Below, piece after piece: positions 33,801 through 37,670 of a stretch of 64,000 bases of DNA (position 1 is its first letter; every line of letters starts with the position of its first letter). The notes beneath the pieces are model-generated. The model ran no database searches. It saw only the letters and a program-made list of their open reading frames with translations, and was not told the DNA's origin. Origin of the DNA: Siphonodentalium dalli (Eukaryota > Mollusca > Scaphopoda > Gadilida > Siphonodentaliidae); assembly GCA_032622095.1 (NCBI GenBank), contig CP136064.1, positions 274,563,614 through 274,627,613 of the forward strand, in the 5' to 3' direction. The position numbers and the translations under genes are program-made.

Positions 33801-35571
33801 GACTCTTGTTATGATTGTTGTAATAATACTAATATTATGCAATCACGCCTCGACCCTGGTTTGTTCATTCAAAGCAAAAACTCACAGTACAGAACAAAAT
33901 ACTATATACCACTATGCGCCATGAAAGTTTTAACATATAAATCTGCATATATCTTTAATACTATACCCACAGGTCGGACTACTGAACTCTCATTTCTTGT
34001 CTACGAACTGTGTGTGTAAGAACCTACACAAAATGTGTAAGGGATATGTGTTGATTATATACACACAGTTGTGTATAAATGTGTAAAGATTAATCCATTT
34101 ATGTGTAAAAATTGTTACACAATTTGTGTACGAATATGAAACTACACATATACTACACAAATATGTTTAAGATCAAAATTGAATAATGATTGTGTAGCAG
34201 GGCTACACATTTTGTGTATAAAACCTACACATTAGTCATAAGAGTGCCCGGAGTCATTTCCGAACGAACGGGGATATGAGATGTCCGATCAGAGTTACGA
34301 TAATTAGTCCCGAACATAGTGGAAAGTCGATCATAACGCGCAGGGTTATCTCCGTCCAGCAGAAAGACGGTGAGTAGTCCCGAACATGGAGAATGTAGAT
34401 CATAACACACAGGGGATATACCAGCAGAAAGACGGTGAGTGGTCCCGAACATGGGGAATGTAGATCATAACGCACAGGGGATATACCAACAGAAAGACGG
34501 TGAGTAGTCCCGGACACGGGAATATAAATAAAGATCATAACGCCCAGTGATACCCTCAAGCTATAATACGGTAAGTAGTACCAGACCTACATGTATAGCA
34601 CCACCATTGATATGAGGATATACTGCATGGTTGTATATCGACTTTCAAAAGAGTTTTGATATATGAGTAGGAATATACCGGGATAAAAGTGGCAACATCC
34701 CACAATAAAACTGCGATATAGGTGGGAATATCATTGGATAATAGTGGAAGAGAAATTTGTTTGGAAGCTAATTTTTCCACGATAAGAAAATTAGAAATGA
34801 TGATAAAAAAATGTTAAAAATTGTTAAAGAATGTACATGTAAGAAAAAGTGATAAAATTGTTAAAGAATGTAAGAAAAAATGATAAAAAAATGATCGATT
34901 ATGCACGGGAGAATGTCGGGTGCAAAACTAACAGTAGGAGTATTTCGTAAATATTTTGAATATGAAATACCAGTGAGGTGACAGGAGTTTTTCGGTATTA
35001 CACGACAGTATATATATTCAATTCACAGTTAGTCACTCCCGAATATCATCCAAATTCAGTTATTCAATCCTGAATATCTTAATTTATATATAATTTGTAA
35101 CTGGGATATTTCCGGGATTTCAATAGGATTTTGTGTAAAAAATTGAAATTCCGAGGAATTGCCTGTAATTTTCTCTACGGGGATATGTTTGGACTGTTTT
35201 CGGCGCTCAATAAGTAAACAATTACCTGGAATTAAATGTTGTACTGCAATTATTGATCACAACATACAAGAGAAACACCTCGAGTTATATGAACGAACCT
35301 GGTAGATTTATATTACTCGTTCGGAGAACTCAATATTTCTATGACTGAAGCCAATGCTTGGTTGAATCTCACATCATATATATGTATATTCTTTCACCTG
35401 TATTTGCTATTGTCAATTGCAACTGCCATGTATTGGGTGTGATGTGTATTGTGGGTAGTGTGTTGGGTGTGTTGTGATACATATTATTATATTATGAGTA
35501 ACGTTTCCCTGTTTGTTCCAGTGAAATCCACGACGACGCATGTGACCCGTTTTACTTGTGACAAATGCTGA
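810..35571 (+). CDS. Muscle myosin II heavy chain (MHC-1), 5'-partial, 32 exons
   Basis: Spliced coding sequence of 5,193 nt (1,730 codons plus TGA) assembled from 32 GT-AG exons that all join in frame. The product is the heavy chain of sarcomeric/muscle myosin II: an actin-activated ATPase motor with a lever arm binding essential and regulatory light chains and a coiled-coil rod that packs into thick filaments. Window residue numbers: switch [12 protein letters not shown] ending at 225, relay helix 226-282, lysine-rich loop 2 about 383-400, SH2 and SH1 cysteines 450 and 460, converter about 470-525, light-chain segments about 535-589, rod from about 592 to 1685, tailpiece to 1730. P-loop, switch I and the start codon lie left of the window; the complete protein would be about 1,960-1,970 residues, normal for the family. 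Some rod and tail segments differ noticeably from the commonest invertebrate sequences, which fits a paralogue. Exons are listed individually. Confidence 0.96.
1075..1180 (+). repeat. Short tandem repeat, about 35 bp x 3
   Basis: Three copies of a unit containing TGCTGCTCAAACAAAGCAAT and TCAGAATT, in the intron just before the exon at 1192. Third copy more diverged. Confidence 0.75.
1192..1290 (+). CDS. MHC-1 exon b: motor domain, upper 50 kDa
   Basis: Residues 22-54, reading [20 protein letters not shown] then [13 protein letters not shown]. This is the strongly conserved LLEKSRV...ERNYHIFYQ segment of muscle myosins. Donor gtaagt at 1291. Enters with 2 bases and leaves with 1. Confidence 0.96.
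1738..1841 (+). CDS. MHC-1 exon c: motor domain
   Basis: Residues 55-89, containing [18 protein letters not shown] and [15 protein letters not shown], matching the region of myosin II that leads to the helix before the AFDVLGF segment. Ends in phase 0 with donor gtatgt at 1842. Confidence 0.95.
2010..2420 (+). repeat. Dispersed repeat, related to 20440-20640
   Basis: Segments here (GTGGTTTATTTCGA, then a 'ggaatctatagttta' tract, a 'gatagagttgtcctt' tract and TTTTTGTGTG) recur in the same order at about 20505-20595 in another intron. A 'tgttcgcgat' stretch also resembles the 5' part of the Helitron-like elements in the intergenic region. Noncoding; family not identified. Confidence 0.5.
2522..2660 (+). 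CDS. MHC-1 exon d: motor domain
   Basis: Residues 90-135: [13 protein letters not shown], then the [18 protein letters not shown] block that is diagnostic for muscle myosin. Acceptor ttcacag at 2521, donor gtatgg at 2661; leaves 1 base of the Asp codon that opens the next exon. Confidence 0.95.
2884..3463 (+). repeat. 44-bp minisatellite, about 13 copies
   Basis: Unit TATCTCAGTGGTCCAATACT followed by AAAGGAACATGGGTTCGACA and CGGA. Copies are nearly identical, with a few one-base deletions. Lies in the intron 2661-3766. Short open frames through it are repeat artefacts. Confidence 0.95.
3767..4035 (+). CDS. MHC-1 exon e: motor domain with switch II
   Basis: Residues 136-225, from [19 protein letters not shown] through [20 protein letters not shown] to the switch II motif [10 protein letters not shown] at the exon end. 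Switch II closes over the ATP gamma-phosphate, and its Asp, Gly and Glu are all intact. Donor gtaagt at 4036. Confidence 0.96.
4383..4553 (+). CDS. MHC-1 exon f: relay helix
   Basis: Residues 226-282: [20 protein letters not shown], then [20 protein letters not shown]. This is the relay helix and loop that pass nucleotide state to the converter. It is often an alternatively spliced position in arthropod and mollusc myosins; only one version is visible here. Phase 0 at both ends. Confidence 0.96.
4700..4879 (+). CDS. MHC-1 exon g: lower 50 kDa domain
   Basis: Residues 283-342: [20 protein letters not shown], then [19 protein letters not shown], ending [10 protein letters not shown]. Contains the conserved LEEECMFPK and HYAG motifs. 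Phase 0 at both ends; donor gtaagc at 4880. Confidence 0.96.
5443..5563 (+). CDS. MHC-1 exon h: lower 50 kDa domain up to loop 2
   Basis: Residues 343-382: [20 protein letters not shown] followed by [20 protein letters not shown]. The NKDPLNETV motif is universal in muscle myosins. Leaves 1 base for the Glu codon shared with the next exon. Confidence 0.95.
6848..6921 (+). CDS. MHC-1 exon i: actin-binding loop 2
   Basis: Residues 383-407: [20 protein letters not shown] then SSVHR. The Gly-Ala-rich stretch and the run of five lysines form surface loop 2, which contacts actin and tunes ATPase rate. The donor is placed after AGG (gtaggt at 6922) because the next exon opens in phase 0. Confidence 0.94.
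7219..7306 (+). CDS. MHC-1 exon j: motor domain before SH2/SH1
   Basis: Residues 408-436: [20 protein letters not shown] then IIPNELKQP. The conserved [12 protein letters not shown] segment sits at the base of the lower 50 kDa domain. Ends with 1 base of a Gly codon; donor gtatgt at 7307. Confidence 0.96.
7569..7944 (+). CDS. MHC-1 exon k: SH helices, converter and ELC site
   Basis: Residues 437-561. Holds the reactive cysteine helix ([22 protein letters not shown]2 Cys450, SH1 Cys460), the converter ([18 protein letters not shown], then [20 protein letters not shown]) and the first light-chain segment ([20 protein letters not shown]), an IQ-like helix for the essential light chain. It leaves 2 bases of an Arg codon. 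Confidence 0.97.
8436..8517 (+). CDS. MHC-1 exon l: RLC-binding segment
   Basis: Residues 562-589: [20 protein letters not shown] then [15 protein letters not shown] is the second IQ motif and the Trp-rich NWGWWKLY hook is the regulatory-light-chain site at the head-rod junction. Donor gtgagt at 8518. Confidence 0.96.
8825..9208 (+). CDS. MHC-1 exon m: head-rod junction and start of S2
   Basis: Residues 590-717. Begins [20 protein letters not shown]; the Pro of KPML conventionally marks the end of the lever arm and start of the coiled coil. The rest is a highly charged heptad-repeat helix (EELEEQNV-type and DLEEKV segments) forming proximal subfragment 2. Phase 0 at both ends, 128 codons. 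Confidence 0.95.
9745..9945 (+). repeat. Dispersed foldback-like repeat, copy 1
   Basis: Shares an ordered set of tracts (a 'cattcagttat' tract, 'ttattcatctggatgggtgttc', and 'gaacatttcctaaggg...actcatcagtgag...tttagta') with 13780-14030, 29100-29205, 31300-31500 and 58140-58215. Probably an old nonautonomous DNA element; ends not defined. Confidence 0.45.
10197..10406 (+). CDS. MHC-1 exon n: rod (S2)
   Basis: Residues 718-787, from [20 protein letters not shown] to [12 protein letters not shown]. Typical S2 sequence ([18 protein letters not shown]) with continuous heptads and no proline. Phase 0 at both ends; donor gtacgt at 10407. Confidence 0.94.
10425..10640 (+). repeat. Tandem repeat, about 55 bp x 4, starting near a donor site
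   Basis: Unit: AGCCTTTATCCCGAAG then GTTGAGTAATTGGGTGGTTG and TTGTTTGTC. It begins about 20 nt after the donor at 10407. Copies are degenerate. Confidence 0.8.
11087..11232 (+). CDS. MHC-1 exon o: rod (S2)
   Basis: Residues 788-835: [20 protein letters not shown], then [20 protein letters not shown]. Matches the family block EREKK-RGD-EK-KRK-EQDL. Donor gtgagt at 11233 leaves 2 bases of a Lys codon. Confidence 0.94.
11255..11440 (+). repeat. Tandem repeat, about 65 bp x 3
   Basis: Three copies of a unit with ACTGTGCATTCCCACAAATA, ATACATG and GAATGACAT, beginning about 25 nt after the donor at 11233. Confidence 0.8.
11868..12015 (+). CDS. MHC-1 exon p: rod (S2)
   Basis: Residues 836-885: [20 protein letters not shown], then [17 protein letters not shown]. 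The pattern corresponds to the family segment that precedes the [15 protein letters not shown] block. Phase 2 in, phase 0 out. Confidence 0.92.
12016..12160 (+). repeat. Two-copy direct repeat, about 60 bp
   Basis: 'agaccagtgggattcatacttattctc...ttcccta' and 'aggcccgtaggattcatacgtataattctc...tttccta' follow one another right after the donor at 12016. Confidence 0.6.
12506..12592 (+). CDS. MHC-1 exon q: rod
   Basis: Residues 886-914: [20 protein letters not shown] then EQGGATAAQ. This is one of the most conserved invertebrate myosin rod motifs (EQGGAT.AQ). Phase 0 at both ends, 29 codons. Confidence 0.95.
12820..12925 (-). repeat. AT-rich repeat TTAAAGAATGTAAGAAAA, several copies
   Basis: Three or more copies (seen here as TTCTTACATTCTTTAACAAT) lie next to the palindrome at 12949. 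The same motif accompanies palindromes at 21111 and 24482 and stands alone at 34800-34890. Confidence 0.7.
12949..13015. repeat. 67-bp foldback palindrome, copy 1
   Basis: Left arm CCAATGCATTCTCTTATATA continuing TGCGAG; the right arm is its reverse complement with one mismatch, ending CACTGG. The central spacer GCGACCTATGGTCGA is partly self-complementary. Near-identical copies occur at 21111, 24347 and 24482. Confidence 0.9.
13340..13735 (+). repeat. Tandem repeat, about 170 bp x 2.3
   Basis: Unit contains GATGGGAACGAGTCATTTTG, GGTCATTCGGCCAAAAAAAC, ATGGCCGCCAGCAGCCATCT and 'gggctacagg'. The 'gccatcttgga' core also recurs in the intergenic region (41280, 50550). Confidence 0.8.
13780..14030 (+). 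repeat. Dispersed foldback-like repeat, copy 2
   Basis: Contains 'ttagtggattatcccattcagctat', 'ttattcatttgggggatgttcag', 'cattgatgggaaatgttcagataataag' and 'cattttctaaggga', the same order as the family described at 9745. Confidence 0.5.
14403..14835 (+). mobile_element. 5'-truncated non-LTR retrotransposon (LINE) with target-site duplication
   Basis: Direct repeats AGAAACGATAGCAGCGGT at 14408-14425 and 14818-14835 (extendable to 23 bp with one mismatch) flank a 392-bp insert. The insert codes [20 protein letters not shown] and onward (14427-14687), a CX2C...HX4C zinc-knuckle pattern typical of the C-terminal end of LINE reverse-transcriptase ORFs, and ends with AATAAA (14806) near its 3' border. 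So it is a severely 5'-truncated LINE inserted 24 bp before the acceptor of exon 14860. Clade not determined. Confidence 0.8.
14860..15026 (+). CDS. MHC-1 exon r: rod
   Basis: Residues 915-969: [20 protein letters not shown], then [20 protein letters not shown]. Equivalent to the family's KKRE.E...LRRDLEE...LRKKH.DAV. The acceptor lies only 24 bp from the end of a LINE insertion's target-site duplication. Ends with 2 bases of Arg. Confidence 0.93.
15205..15342 (+). repeat. Tandem repeat, 44 bp x 3
   Basis: Perfect or near-perfect copies of TAGACTAATAACTAATAAAT then ATCATGTGTGTTACTATAAA. The rest of this intron (15027-15798) shows nothing further. Confidence 0.9.
15799..15877 (+). CDS. MHC-1 exon s: rod
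   Basis: Residues 970-996: [20 protein letters not shown] then EYFKKNG. Short exon with the E.EK...R.DI.ELA.QV pattern of the rod. Phase 2 in, phase 0 out; donor gtaagt at 15878. Confidence 0.92.
15878..18456 (+). other. Introns without genes; dispersed repeat at 17930-18290
   Basis: Intron 15878-16617 has a small direct repeat of GCAGTACATGTATACATTCA near 16230-16310. Intron 16864-18456 is AT-rich. Its part 17930-18290 is clearly related to 60910-61265 in an MHC-2 intron ('gattttaaatttgtttaaa', 'attggataaac', 'gtggaaattta', 'ataactgaagt', 'cactcgtaa', 'tccagctca'-like tracts in the same order). No coding region recognised. Confidence 0.6.
16618..16863 (+). CDS. MHC-1 exon t: rod
   Basis: Residues 997-1078, from [20 protein letters not shown] to [13 protein letters not shown]. 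Heptad coiled coil aligned by order with the family segment around LSELQ...DLTRQLEEAE. It is more diverged than neighbouring exons ([20 protein letters not shown]). Phase 0 at both ends. Confidence 0.92.
18457..18653 (+). CDS. MHC-1 exon u: rod
   Basis: Residues 1079-1143: [20 protein letters not shown], then [20 protein letters not shown]. The QQWR.KYESEG motif is a landmark of the muscle myosin rod. Ends with 2 bases of Lys; donor gtaagt at 18654. Confidence 0.95.
19196..19328 (+). CDS. MHC-1 exon v: rod
   Basis: Residues 1144-1188: [20 protein letters not shown], then [20 protein letters not shown]. Matches the conserved KRKLQ.RL.EAEE motif. Donor gtgagt at 19329. Confidence 0.95.
19735..19840 (+). 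repeat. Two-copy direct repeat in intron 19329-20153
   Basis: 'gtaatcaccac(c/a)ctgtgtatcacacatgcat' occurs twice, at about 19740 and 19808. Nothing else recognised in this intron or in 18654-19195. Confidence 0.6.
20154..20370 (+). CDS. MHC-1 exon w: rod
   Basis: Residues 1189-1260: [20 protein letters not shown] and [20 protein letters not shown]. Corresponds to the family block A...LEKKQR.FDK...W. The usual Trp is not seen, as part of this gene's rod divergence. Leaves 1 base of Asp; donor gtgagt at 20371. Confidence 0.93.
20440..20640 (+). repeat. Dispersed repeat related to 2010-2420
   Basis: Contains 'cgtggtttatttcgaccg', 'gggaatctgtagttta', 'gatagagttgttctt' and 'tttttgtgtg' in the same order as the copy at 2240-2360. 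Confidence 0.5.
20852..20892. repeat. Truncated copy of the 67-bp palindrome
   Basis: Left arm CCAATGCATTCTCTTATATT then TGCGAG, followed by a short return 'tcgaccattgg'; most of the right arm is missing. Preceded by 'accctgtg', as in the full copies. Confidence 0.7.
21111..21177. repeat. 67-bp foldback palindrome, copy 2
   Basis: Same arms and spacer as 12949-13015 (one base different in the right arm: atatacgag). Preceded by the TTAAAGAATACAAGAAAAA-type repeat and 'aattgttagg', followed by 'cac'. Confidence 0.9.
21544..21784 (+). CDS. MHC-1 exon x: rod
   Basis: Residues 1261-1340. Begins [20 protein letters not shown] and continues [20 protein letters not shown], ending [10 protein letters not shown]. 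The DE...L.DQL.EGG and E.EK.EL...LEEAE patterns are the family's. Ends with 2 bases of Arg. Confidence 0.95.
21785..22687 (+). other. Intron with nothing recognised
   Basis: AT-rich 903-bp intron. No open coding region, no strong tandem repeat and no terminal inverted repeat seen. A small 'cttcatctgagaatgtaagcttcatctcgaa' duplication lies near 22465-22500. Confidence 0.5.
22688..22880 (+). CDS. MHC-1 exon y: rod (light meromyosin)
   Basis: Residues 1341-1405: [20 protein letters not shown], then [20 protein letters not shown], ending [13 protein letters not shown]. Matches the conserved LE.E.K...E..R.KKKLE.DI.ELE..LD and KRYQ motifs. The last ~60 nt and the donor reappear as five decayed copies in the following intron (23022-23650). 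Confidence 0.95.
22881..23660 (+). repeat. Five decayed tandem copies of the preceding exon end (exon echoes)
   Basis: The last ~60 nt of exon 22688-22880 plus its donor and first intron bases recur, degraded, at about 23022, 23151, 23272, 23411 and 23569 (spacing 121-158 bp). Recognisable tracts in the copies: 'gcgagaagagatgga', 'caaatca', 'aagagatacca' and 'acaacattaatat', separated by G/T-rich spacers (TGTGGGTGGGTGGGGTAGGG). All copies carry frame-breaking changes. Confidence 0.85.
23757..23885 (+). CDS. MHC-1 exon z: rod (LMM)
   Basis: Residues 1406-1448: [20 protein letters not shown], then [17 protein letters not shown]. It fills the family position MQ..VEEEQR.RDE.RE....ERR...L..E.EE.R..LEQ, with clear divergence. 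Phase 0 at both ends. A decayed copy of the exon and donor follows at 23995-24095. Confidence 0.92.
23886..24095 (+). repeat. Decayed copies of the preceding exon and donor (exon echo)
   Basis: 'gtcgaacag/gtaaatat' at 23935 repeats the exon end with its donor and the following 'acatatacagacatatata' tract. At 23995-24092 a longer copy repeats 'ccatgagacccggaaatcca', 'gctcaacaatcgaacgtca' and ends 'gtctcgagcag/gtaata', matching exon 23757-23885. Deletions break the frame. Confidence 0.88.
24347..24412. repeat. Foldback palindrome, copy 3 (reverse orientation)
   Basis: Same arms with the spacer read as GTCGACCATAGGTCGCC, the reverse complement of the other copies; one 'ta' fewer in the left arm. 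Inside the piggyBac-type MITE. Confidence 0.88.
24482..24548. repeat. Foldback palindrome, copy 4
   Basis: Perfect 26-nt arms CCAATGCATTCTCTTATATA and TGCGAG with spacer GCGACCTATGGTCGA. Followed by 'cacagggcata'; separated from copy 3 by an AT-rich TTGTTAAAGAATGTAAGAAA tract. Confidence 0.9.
24823..24930 (+). repeat. 27-bp minisatellite, 4 copies
   Basis: Four copies of ATATGGCTACATCGGGGTTT then CGCGAGT with a single difference in the last copy. Confidence 0.95.
25077..25130 (+). repeat. 19-bp tandem repeat, about 3 copies
   Basis: GATGGTAATTGTAATATAT repeated just upstream of the acceptor at 25149. Confidence 0.85.
25150..25281 (+). CDS. MHC-1 exon aa: rod (LMM)
   Basis: Residues 1449-1492: [20 protein letters not shown], then [14 protein letters not shown]. 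Corresponds to the AER.RK.AE.EL.EA..R.NEL.AQ block of the rod. Phase 0 at both ends; donor gtacgg at 25282. Confidence 0.94.
25960..27085 (+). repeat. 45-bp minisatellite, 25 copies, with higher-order pattern
   Basis: Unit: TACACTCAGGATGTGCCTGG, TCTGTTACAATATAACGAAT, ATAGC. Twenty-five copies differ almost only at three transition sites (actc/accc, caat/cagt, aacg/agcg) plus one G/A in copy 1. The unit is 15 codons long, so at least three frames stay open through it, giving open frames of up to 420 codons. In the plus frame starting at 25887 two of the three variable sites are silent and the third is Asn/Ser. It lies in the intron 25282-27764; I regard it as a minisatellite, not a gene. Confidence 0.95.
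27172..27637 (+). mobile_element. DNA-transposon-like MITE, copy 2
   Basis: Inverted ends GTACTCAATCCGATCAGA (27172-27189) and its exact reverse complement (27620-27637). The interior is related in inverse orientation to 332-778. No convincing coding capacity, although a 157-codon frame crosses it. Ends 127 bp before exon 27765. Confidence 0.7.
27765..28004 (+). CDS. MHC-1 exon bb: rod (LMM)
   Basis: Residues 1493-1572: [40 protein letters not shown] and [13 protein letters not shown]. The E.LRKKLE.QV..LQ.RL.E.E...KGGK..IQ.LEQR motif is unmistakable. Phase 0 at both ends; donor gtaggt at 28005. Confidence 0.97.
28638..29088 (+). repeat. Tandem repeat, GATGATGGATAATGAGGATA family, about 10 copies
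   Basis: Units of roughly 40-55 bp made of GGATAATGGATGATGGATAA, TGAGGATATATAATCAGTTG and ATGCAT, with variable numbers of the 'ggatgat/ggataat' submotif. Confidence 0.92.
29100..29205 (+). repeat. Dispersed foldback-like repeat, copy 3
   Basis: 'attcattgatgggaaaagttccgataataaaagggaccatccactaaatgagtatttagta' matches parts of the family described at 9745. Confidence 0.45.
29217..29417 (+). CDS. MHC-1 exon cc: rod (LMM), assembly region
   Basis: Residues 1573-1639: [40 protein letters not shown] and [15 protein letters not shown]. Matches the family's ELE.ELD.E...R..DA.K..RK.ERR..EL.FQ.EE segment, the region implicated in filament assembly. Phase 0 at both ends; donor gtatgt at 29418. Confidence 0.96.
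29434..29880 (+). repeat. Tandem repeat, about 62 bp x 7, starting at a donor site
   Basis: Unit: GTGGTTATTCAGGCATTATT, TGCGATTAGTTCTATGGCGG, CTCGCTCACAATTCAGTCAT. The first copy starts about 16 nt after the donor at 29418. Copies are degenerate and vary in length. Confidence 0.88.
29881..31632 (+). other. Rest of a long intron; no gene; dispersed repeat at 31300-31500
   Basis: AT-rich, no convincing coding region. At 31300-31500 is a further copy of the family described at 9745 ('atttagtaaatgaaatatcccattcagttata', 'ttattcatttagatgggtgttca', 'cattattatctgaacatttctaaagg'-like tracts, 'actcgtcaatgagtatttagta'). Confidence 0.5.
31633..31777 (+). CDS. MHC-1 exon dd: rod end and start of tailpiece
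   Basis: Residues 1640-1687: [20 protein letters not shown], then [20 protein letters not shown] and SDIPQQKY. The ELDDA.ERA...E..L.K.R sequence ends the coiled coil; the Arg/Ser-rich end opens the nonhelical tailpiece. Leaves 1 base of a Val codon. Its 3' half has been duplicated downstream as the 81-nt exon at 33214. Confidence 0.94.
31778..32480 (+). repeat. Exon-echo array after exon dd
   Basis: Decayed copies of the exon end 'agaacgcgcagcgatatcccccagcagaaatatg/gtaagtag', for example around 31815-31860, 31880-31935, 31935-31990 and 32350-32400. Well-preserved donor-like GGTAAGT sites remain at 31850 and 31981. The array is broken at 32020-32330 by unrelated sequence with a poly-T/poly-G tract. 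Confidence 0.8.
33214..33294 (+). CDS. MHC-1 exon ee: 27-codon symmetric tailpiece exon (duplicate of exon dd)
   Basis: Residues 1688-1714, read as [20 protein letters not shown] then DVSQQKY. Phase 1 at both ends, 81 nt, so it can be included or skipped without breaking the frame. It is a clear copy of the 3' half of exon dd ([21 protein letters not shown]), together with its donor and downstream intron. Acceptor ttgttccag at 33213, donor gtaagt at 33295. Whether it is constitutive, alternative or unused is not visible from the sequence; open frame and intact splice sites favour use. Confidence 0.75.
33295..33446 (+). repeat. Exon-echo array after exon ee, part 1
   Basis: Repeats the order of 31778-31935: 'attagaacgcgaaaggatatcccatcgatacg/gtaagtatag', then 'cacggggattagaacgcgca' and 'aatattagtccctaacaggg'. 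So exon ee and its intron are a second copy of exon dd and its intron. Confidence 0.85.
33447..34246. mobile_element. Nonautonomous DNA element with 22-bp inverted ends
   Basis: Ends CACTCTTATAACTAATGTGT (AG) and the reverse complement CACTCTTATGACTAATGTGT (AG), one mismatch. The element interrupts an exon-echo unit whose intact counterpart is at about 31930. Subterminal regions are full of short inverted ACACAtttTGTGT motifs (33460-33600 and 34020-34230). A 117-codon frame inside is not recognisable. Confidence 0.8.
34250..34580 (+). repeat. Exon-echo array after exon ee, part 2
   Basis: Five or so copies of 'gatcataacgc(g/a)cagggg', 'atataccagcagaaagacg/gtgagtagtcccgaacatgg'. Donor-like sites at 34370, 34435 and 34500 are exactly 65 nt apart, with another at 34571. 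Derived from the exon dd end and donor. Confidence 0.85.
34800..34890 (+). repeat. AT-rich TTGTTAAAGAATGTAAGAAA repeat
   Basis: Two to three copies of the motif that elsewhere accompanies the 67-bp palindromes, here without a palindrome. Confidence 0.65.
35522..35571 (+). CDS. MHC-1 terminal coding exon with stop
   Basis: Residues 1715-1730, [16 protein letters not shown], followed by TGA at 35569-35571. Acceptor ttgttccag at 35521. Phase fits from either exon dd or exon ee (G plus TG gives Val). The basic, Thr-rich, Cys-containing end is a nonhelical tailpiece. I do not recognise this exact tail from other myosins, but frame, acceptor and position support it. Confidence 0.82.
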
Positions 35572-36572
35572 CCCGAAACGAACTTTACAACAAGACTTAC
35601 CGACGGATGAAGCCATATGGAGGCAGAATTGCAGAATAAGAGGATGTCGGACCTATCCAAGAACACGAGGATAAATAACCCAGCTATTTCTAATTTATTT
35701 GTAAATAAATATTTCCACACAATATCATATTATCTGCTATCGACGGCCCATGGAGTGCCTCAAATTCCGTCACCCACACAAACTATTGAACAAGGCATCT
35801 ATATCTATATTTATGAATGTCTGTCTATCCGCCTGCCTGTCTGTCCGATATACAAATCAATGAGAGATAATCTATTGGGCTCCAAATGGGTCTATCATAG
35901 GTAACTGTTTTGTACTGATAATTGTACAGGTTTACATGTTATGACGTGAATACTCTGCTGAGTCAAACAAAGAAAGAATATGAACAAGGCAATAAGTGCA
36001 AATGGCACAATGAGAATTCAGCCAGAATGAGGCTGCCAATTAGTTACATCAATGAGAACACTACAAATATCTAGATGACTAATCCGCCTGACAAATATAA
36101 AGAAAGGCCCAAAGTCAAAGAATTTGAAAATATTTGCTTGGCTACATTTTGTTTTGAGTACAGAGTACTTGCAAAATGACAGGTGCCCCAAGGAGCAGAC
36201 AAAAGAAAGGTTCCCACAATAACTGAAACGATATTTAGACTATAGAATGATCTGGGCTATGTTAAAATGGACAATATCGACTGGTAATGTATGGTGAGCC
36301 AACTGCAACAAAAAAGATATTATGATGTAGATAGATTGTTATTCACATTCACTCTATTGACCGATCATATACTTACCGTTATGGATTGTTGGAATTTTTA
36401 TTTAGATTAGATGGGCCTCAGGATAATCAGTTGCTTTCACCAAGTTGCTTTCGCCTCGGTAGTTGGAAGGGGTTGGTGCTTTTCTTTCACTCATCTTGAA
36501 ACATTTTCAACAATTGGATTCTACAAGTAATAGACCGATCGAGTGTTGACTACAAATCGGTTGGAATTTTCA
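35572..36572 (+). other. MHC-1 3' UTR and start of gene-free spacer
   Basis: Begins with the 3' UTR (candidate poly(A) signal at 35703). No further coding region recognised. A short frame ending GSKWVYHR (35904) resembles a Copia reverse-transcriptase motif but has no continuation. Confidence 0.5.
35703..35708 (+). terminator. Candidate poly(A) signal of MHC-1
   Basis: AATAAA 132 nt after the MHC-1 stop codon, the first canonical polyadenylation hexamer downstream of it. Muscle myosin 3' UTRs can be short. No GU-rich element was verified, so this is only a candidate. Confidence 0.4.
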
Positions 36573-37670
36573 GACTTAGAAAATAGATTATGATAGCTCA
36601 AATATACAATTACATTATAGTTAAATTTTTCAACAAATCGTCGGTGTAAAATGTATTGTTTTAGACTCAAGATCTGATAATGTCCTACATGTACTTTCAG
36701 TCAGATATAAGATCGAATTTATCCCTTATTTTAGTTGGGGGAATATGTAGTCATATTAAGTAAACATTGGTTTGGAATCTTTCAACAGATCGAAGGGTCA
36801 GGGCAAGGGAATATTTATCCCAAGAATTGGGATTTTTGTTGGGACACATCTACCCGTTCCAAATCGCTATTGCTTTATGTGCTGCATTGAAAGTACCCAA
36901 GTGACCGTGACAATGTTCACCGATTTACCCGTACCCTTTCCCGTCGGATGGCTATCGCAAACTTGCTAATAGTTAAATGGATCTACAATATCGTGTCACA
37001 ATAATGGCTTGCACCCAATTTCACAAAGAAATTCCTGACAGATTTTGAGAAAATCCAATTTGAAATGCCATGAAAATTTTGGCAAAACTTAAATGTCATG
37101 AAAATACCTACAAAATGACAACAGTGACTCGAAAGTCAAGATTGAGTTCACTGTCCTGAGATGTTACCAGCTTAAAATATATTACAATAGCAACAAAAAA
37201 TAAATAGCCAAAACACATGTAATAGCTTGCAGGGAAATATATCGCACTGGTTGGCAGGGGATATGCTGGGATGTGTGTAAGTTGTTTTTGTAAAATTAGA
37301 TGCATATGCCTTGTAATAGTGTTTTATGTGCAATTATCAGCTTCTTATGGGTTACTTGATTTGTTCACTACATCGATGCGTCATCCATTTAGCAGTATGG
37401 AATTGATCACCCATGAAGAGATGGGACACTCTCATCACACACTGACCTAGAAACTCCAATGCATGTAGATGGTAGACTTGCCTATCCGTCATAGTCCGGG
37501 AGCTAATAAGGGTCCCATTGCTATCGCTTTCAACAATAACTCAAGGATATGTTAATCAATAGAGAGTTCATGTCAGAGAGATTTCCATCTTGATTGTGTT
37601 TATGCATAATTGATAAAACGTTACACGTGGAAAGCGATAGCCACCCATTATCACACAGTCACACTGTATA

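Noticed and set aside
33666-34019. 117-codon frame inside the TIR element as a transposase
   Set aside because: No DDE or other transposase motif; the element looks nonautonomous.
35617-35904. Possible Copia retrotransposon (GSKWVYHR)
   Set aside because: Only an eight-residue resemblance at the end of a short frame; no neighbouring reverse-transcriptase, integrase or LTR sequence.
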